A DNA stretch of 43,377 nt from Pseudomonadota bacterium. Its GTDB lineage: Bacteria; Desulfobacterota; Syntrophorhabdia; Syntrophorhabdales; Syntrophorhabdaceae. The stretch spans positions 1 through 43,377 of the forward strand of contig JAPLKC010000037.1 of NCBI GenBank assembly GCA_026388255.1, in the 5' to 3' direction. Positions 40,197 through 43,377 of the stretch are shown here, in pieces. The stretch's first letter is position 1. Each line of letters begins with the position of its first letter. The notes under the pieces are model-generated. The model was given only the letters and a program-made list of their open reading frames with translations, was not told the DNA's origin and did no database searches. A program made the translations under genes and the position numbers.

Positions 40197-41386
40197 CTGC
40201 CTGCCTCCCCCCTGATTGCCTCCAGGGGCCTTATCCTGCCTGCTCTCCATGCGGGATAAATGCCGCTTAAGAGTCCGATGCAAAGGATTCCAATCAGCGT
40301 GATTACAATAAGTTTCAGATCAATGAGTACGAGACCGCCGCCAGGGGCGTAAGGCAGAATACGGCGCATTACTATATCCGTTATCCTTGAAAGTGTAAGC
40401 GCAAAGATAATGCCGAGAACGCCGCCTATTGCGCAAAGCATGAGGGTTTCCATCCAGATCAGTTTAAATACGTCCCAGGGCATGGCGCCGATGGTTTTTA
40501 GAATACCGATCTCCTGAAATCTTTCCCAGACTGACGTGAGGATTGTGTTTACTACTCCGACCATGGCTATCATAATAGCAATGATCGCTATGGAGAGCAC
40601 CATCACCTTTGCAGTGGAAATAAGCTTCATAATGGTGTCTTTCACCTGGGCCAGACTTACTATCTGGACATCAGGCAGCTTATACAGTTTTTCCTCAAGG
40701 TGCCCGCTGTCAACACCCTTTTTTAATTTGATGCCTATGGTAGTGATTTCGTTGGGTCTATTGAATATCTTCTGTAGTGTATTGAGGGGTACAAAGACTG
40801 TTCCGTCGTCCTGCGTGCCTGTTCTGTCTAAAATACCCACCACCTTGAACTGGACGTTCTTTTCCGGCATAAGGATCATATCGCCCACTTCGCGCTGTTC
40901 AAGCTCAGCCGCCTCAAAACCCATGACAGCCTCATGACTGTTTGTATCAGTAAACCACTTGCCCTGTCTGAATTTGAGAAAGGGTTTCATTTCGGCGAAA
41001 CTTTTGGGTTCCACCCCGAAGTATCCGGCTATACCCCCGTTTGCCCCTTTATTCGGATCAAAAACGGCTGACATAAGGATCGGCGTGATCTTTTCCACTT
41101 CAGATTCTTTCATAATATCCTTCATGATGGACTCGTCCATATAGCGCAGTCCTGTCCCTCCCTTGAGCATCAGGGTAGCAGCTTCATAGGGACAGCCTTT
41201 GGCCATGATCATCAGTTGGAAGCCCATGTTGTCAATATCCCTGTTAAGAGAGGTCTCGTAGCCGCGGTTGAACCCCAGTAAACTCACAAGGACCCACGCT
41301 GAAAGGGCGATGCCGACCATGGTCAAAAGGCTTCGCACCTTTTTTCTGAAGAGATTTTTATAAGCTACCTGAAATATGGTGATCAT
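40193..41386 (-). CDS. FtsX/MacB-family ABC permease
   Basis: A 397-residue permease with one N-terminal helix (about 14-36), a large periplasmic domain (about 40-265) and three C-terminal helices (about 275-295, 320-345, 360-380). RKKVRSLLTMVGIALSAWVL starts the protein, IAIMIAMVGVVNTILTSVWE is the conserved third region, and the C-terminus ends IYPAWRAGRIRPLEAIRGE. Such permeases act as mechanotransmitters for export or lipoprotein release. Its ATG directly follows the stop of the FMN-binding-like gene. Confidence 0.9.
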   Translation of the reverse strand: MITIFQVAYKNLFRKKVRSLLTMVGIALSAWVLVSLLGFNRGYETSLNRDIDNMGFQLMIMAKGCPYEAATLMLKGGTGLRYMDESIMKDIMKESEVEKITPILMSAVFDPNKGANGGIAGYFGVEPKSFAEMKPFLKFRQGKWFTDTNSHEAVMGFEAAELEQREVGDMILMPEKNVQFKVVGILDRTGTQDDGTVFVPLNTLQKIFNRPNEITTIGIKLKKGVDSGHLEEKLYKLPDVQIVSLAQVKDTIMKLISTAKVMVLSIAIIAIMIAMVGVVNTILTSVWERFQEIGILKTIGAMPWDVFKLIWMETLMLCAIGGVLGIIFALTLSRITDIVMRRILPYAPGGGLVLIDLKLIVITLIGILCIGLLSGIYPAWRAGRIRPLEAIRGEAGR

Positions 41387-42031
41387 TTATTTCGTGCCTC
41401 CTTCGGAAGATTGGACCGGTTGTGCGGAAAGAACAAACTCATCCATAAGGATAAGGTTTTTTTTCGTGGCCCTGAGTGCTGCCCTGAAATCAGCCTCGGC
41501 CTCCGGCGCAGGATTCTTTATTGCATCTACCTTTCCGGATGACTTGCCTAAAACCGCATCATAATTGGCGAAATCCTTGATTGTCAGGCCTATGAACTGC
41601 TTCCCGAACTTCTGATCCCGCAGCTTTCCGGCATACTGGCTCGTCATTTTCTGTATATAGAAGCCCCTGATGGTTCCTTCGAGGTTCAGCACCAGGAATA
41701 CCTGGATGCCCCCGAACTGGCCCTTCTGGTTTACCCCGTGGATATAGCCGATCTTCTTTTTATTTGTAAAGATCTCGTAGATCGTGTACGGGACGTCGAT
41801 GGTTTCATAAATGCCCTGGAATTTAACTCCAAGTCGCGTTTCCACTGTTGTAAGGAGTGTTTCGCCCCCCTTTTTCAGAATTGAGGTGTAGATCGTCTTA
41901 TACCCTGTTGATTCCGGGAAAAGTCTTGCCACATCGCGGTCAGGATCGTTCAGATCACAACCCACCGCTCCGAAGACTGCTGTGTAAAATGCAAAGACAA
42001 GGAATAAAGCTAAAACTATGTGTTTTATCAT
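41387..42031 (-). CDS. Exported FMN-binding-domain-like protein with a degenerate flavinylation motif
   Basis: A 214-residue secreted protein from ATG 42031 (MIKHIVLALFLVFAFYTAVF signal peptide), with AAAGGA seven bases ahead. The ATG at 42058 is less good. QFGGIQVFLVLNLEGTIRGF and SQYAGKLRDQKFGKQFIGLT match the RnfG/NqrC-type FMN-binding fold. The usual SGAT motif, whose Thr carries covalent FMN, reads LGKSSGKVDAI here. The protein may bind FMN non-covalently or not at all. It sits between the barrel-like and permease genes of the operon. Confidence 0.75.
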   Translation of the reverse strand: MIKHIVLALFLVFAFYTAVFGAVGCDLNDPDRDVARLFPESTGYKTIYTSILKKGGETLLTTVETRLGVKFQGIYETIDVPYTIYEIFTNKKKIGYIHGVNQKGQFGGIQVFLVLNLEGTIRGFYIQKMTSQYAGKLRDQKFGKQFIGLTIKDFANYDAVLGKSSGKVDAIKNPAPEAEADFRAALRATKKNLILMDEFVLSAQPVQSSEGGTK

Positions 42032-42054
42032 TGGAAAGTCCTTTATTTTTCTAT

Positions 42055-43086
42055 TCATATCACCGGCATATAGAAATAAAATTGCAAAACAACACTGTTG
42101 TCACTTCTGTTGTGGTCGTACTGATACATCATGCGGACTGTCAGATTTGAGGTGACCAGACTTGAAATGCAAAATGCCGCCTGCCATTTTTTTTCATCGC
42201 CGAACTTCCAGTACGTCGGCTGAGCTTCAATTTTAAGCCTTCCCTCAGGGTCCACATTGAAGCCCAACCGGTACATGAGCGCGTAAGTATCCTGATTGAG
42301 CCACGTTCCTGTGAGCACATCAAAACGGTGCTCAAAGCTGTTCCTTAAAATTGTCAGGTCAGCGCCTGCAAGTCTCATCTCCTGGGGTTTCTGGTCCAAC
42401 AGGTTGTAACCCATGGTGTCGAGTGTGTTCCCGTAACCGAGGGAAAAACCCAGGTTGAAATTGTCCTGACTCAATACTCCATATGAAATTCTTGCTGCAG
42501 CCATAGAATTGCCCTTCGTATATACGGGCATACCTGAACCCGTGGTAAGGCTGGCTGCAATATCTCCCCATGAGAAGTCCTTGGAAAGCCCTCCGCCCCA
42601 GTCACGGTCATATCCGAAGCCCTGTACAGCAAGGGTGCGGAGCAATAGGCCGTGGCTGTCGAAGTAGGACCCGAGACCGAAGGCAGGACGGTTATGCCCG
42701 ACCCATACATAAGGCCCGGGAGTTTTTACTTTAAAATATGCGTTATATACCTGGGGTTCCCACTTTATGCCGTTTGCCCCGTCCAACCCGTTGATAGTCA
42801 AAGCAGCACGAGCCTGGAGGGCGAAGGTGCCCCAATCTCCGGACTCGCCGGAAAATCGTTTTAAATAATCGAAGCCCACACTTGGTTTCTGCATCTCCGC
42901 ATCCGGGTTCATTGAATAGTAAACCGGCTTTCTCAGTTCGGAAGAATAGCCGGCAATACCCTGGGCTTCGAAATAGAGAAGCTGATCCGCGGCTTGGACT
43001 GTATTAGTAACAAATAAAAGAACTGCGCATATAATGAGGGTTCTAAACGTTAAAATTGTATCTGCCCCTTGCGACGACTTTTCCAT
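42055..43086 (-). CDS. Outer-membrane beta-barrel-like protein
   Basis: A 343-residue exported protein with a signal region (LIICAVLLFVTNTVQA, cleavage before AADQ). It is followed by many alternating-hydrophobic strands with aromatic girdles (GYSSELRKPVYYSMNPDAEM, NAYFKVKTPGPYVWVGHNRP, WGGGLSKDFSWGDIAASL). It has the look of a porin-like barrel, but the last residue is Ile, not the usual Phe. The ATG 43086 overlaps the preceding gene by 44 bases. No specific family is assigned. Confidence 0.65.
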   Translation of the reverse strand: MEKSSQGADTILTFRTLIICAVLLFVTNTVQAADQLLYFEAQGIAGYSSELRKPVYYSMNPDAEMQKPSVGFDYLKRFSGESGDWGTFALQARAALTINGLDGANGIKWEPQVYNAYFKVKTPGPYVWVGHNRPAFGLGSYFDSHGLLLRTLAVQGFGYDRDWGGGLSKDFSWGDIAASLTTGSGMPVYTKGNSMAAARISYGVLSQDNFNLGFSLGYGNTLDTMGYNLLDQKPQEMRLAGADLTILRNSFEHRFDVLTGTWLNQDTYALMYRLGFNVDPEGRLKIEAQPTYWKFGDEKKWQAAFCISSLVTSNLTVRMMYQYDHNRSDNSVVLQFYFYMPVI

Positions 43087-43375
43087 CTCTCATGACGGTA
43101 AGTTTAATTTCCCAATCCCCGGGCATGACAATGTTTATAGGCAGGAGATAGTCCCCTTTCTTTGAAAGCACAAACGGCCGGTCTCCCGTTGCATGGGCGC
43201 CTCTCATGGAAGGCATATCAGTATCAGCTTTCACTTCGAAAGAGGTATCTTTCTTACCTTCCCTGGTAAATATCTCCACCTTCATGATCGCTGTGCCGAG
43301 CTTTGGTTTCTTATCAAAACCATATATCAGATAATAGCCATTCCCAATCTGCACCTTTTTGCCTGGCTCGGACAT
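43043..43375 (-). CDS. YtkA-like domain protein, N-terminus probably outside the window
   Basis: A 110-residue readable part starting at the edge ATG (43375), MSEPGKKVQIGNGYYLIYGF. The rest is a beta-sandwich as in YtkA/FixH-like proteins: FEVKADTDMPSMRGAHATGD, YLLPINIVMPGDWEIKLTVM. The DMPSM segment is like the Met-containing motif of copper-related YtkA domains. A signal peptide would be expected upstream of the window, so this is likely partial. It heads the operon. Confidence 0.65.
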   Translation of the reverse strand: MSEPGKKVQIGNGYYLIYGFDKKPKLGTAIMKVEIFTREGKKDTSFEVKADTDMPSMRGAHATGDRPFVLSKKGDYLLPINIVMPGDWEIKLTVMRDGKVVARGRYNFNV

Positions 43376-43377
43376 GA

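Overview
The window looks like a chromosomal piece of an anaerobic Desulfobacterota (former Deltaproteobacteria) member, possibly syntrophic. This rests on gene order and family content, not on a database search. The orders miaB - bifunctional nuclease - PHP - hisC and cmk - ispH - rpsA are typical of Geobacter and its relatives. A TRAP transporter, an iron-sulfur flavoprotein and a SelW-type selenoprotein read through an in-frame UGA point the same way. The Gram-negative envelope is shown by an LpxL-like acyltransferase, a Kdo-kinase-like protein, a heptosyltransferase-like GT9 enzyme and a BepA-like protease.

Layout. 1-3.9 kb: end of a surface polysaccharide cluster (NDP-sugar epimerase, sugar-phosphate transferase, WbpM/CapD-type dehydratase), broken by a MITE-like inverted-repeat element. 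4.0-7.1 kb: periplasmic protein, D,D-carboxypeptidase and M48 protease. 7.2-10.1 kb: TRAP transporter operon behind a near-consensus promoter. 10.1-12.6 kb, minus strand: PRC-barrel/MgtE-N/CBS protein and GT9 enzyme. 12.6-21.7 kb: conserved housekeeping run (tRNA-Pro(GGG), surE, miaB, bifunctional nuclease, PHP, hisC, cmk, ispH, rpsA, Trm112-like, lpxL-like), ending in a perfect 14-bp-stem terminator. 21.7-23.5 kb, minus strand: Kdo-kinase-like and orphan ParB-like genes.

23.5-28.1 kb is the most unusual part. Four toxin-antitoxin loci (RHH/PIN, HicBA, HigBA, Phd/ParE) sit among short repeats. I read 24.43-28.14 kb as a decayed integron cassette array without an integrase (CALIN-like). Three cassettes start with a hexamer (TTCGCT, TTATGC, TTACCC). 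Each hexamer is the exact reverse complement of the first six bases of an RYYYAAC-like box overlapping the stop codon at the cassette end. That is the rule for integron cassette boundaries. Two 68-bp attC-like sites share a nearly identical core but have different, self-complementary outer arms. Three of the four TA loci are broken: truncated PIN toxin, hicA with an in-frame TAA, and a higB-higA deletion fusion. Only Phd/ParE looks intact.

28.2-34.4 kb: accessory metabolic genes (cupin, AraC regulator, dienelactone-hydrolase-like protein, methyltransferase, Asp/Glu-racemase-like protein, UPF0261 protein). Next is a 78-codon SelW/Rdx gene with UGA at the CxxU position and a hairpin just downstream. 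34.6-39.2 kb: zinc alcohol dehydrogenase, methyltransferase-like protein, MBL hydrolase, glutamate formiminotransferase, DUF6125-like protein, iron-sulfur flavoprotein. 39.5-43.4 kb, minus strand: a compact operon (YtkA-like, beta-barrel-like, FMN-binding-like, FtsX/MacB permease, LolD-like ATPase) that looks like an envelope export or redox system of unknown substrate.

Short repeats recur throughout (AATTTCG/AATTTAG, GTGAAGC and TTGTGGC heptamers; TCAACCCC octamers). In two places they have become coding sequence: an in-frame insert in the CapD-type dehydratase, and the C-terminus of the Kdo-kinase-like protein.
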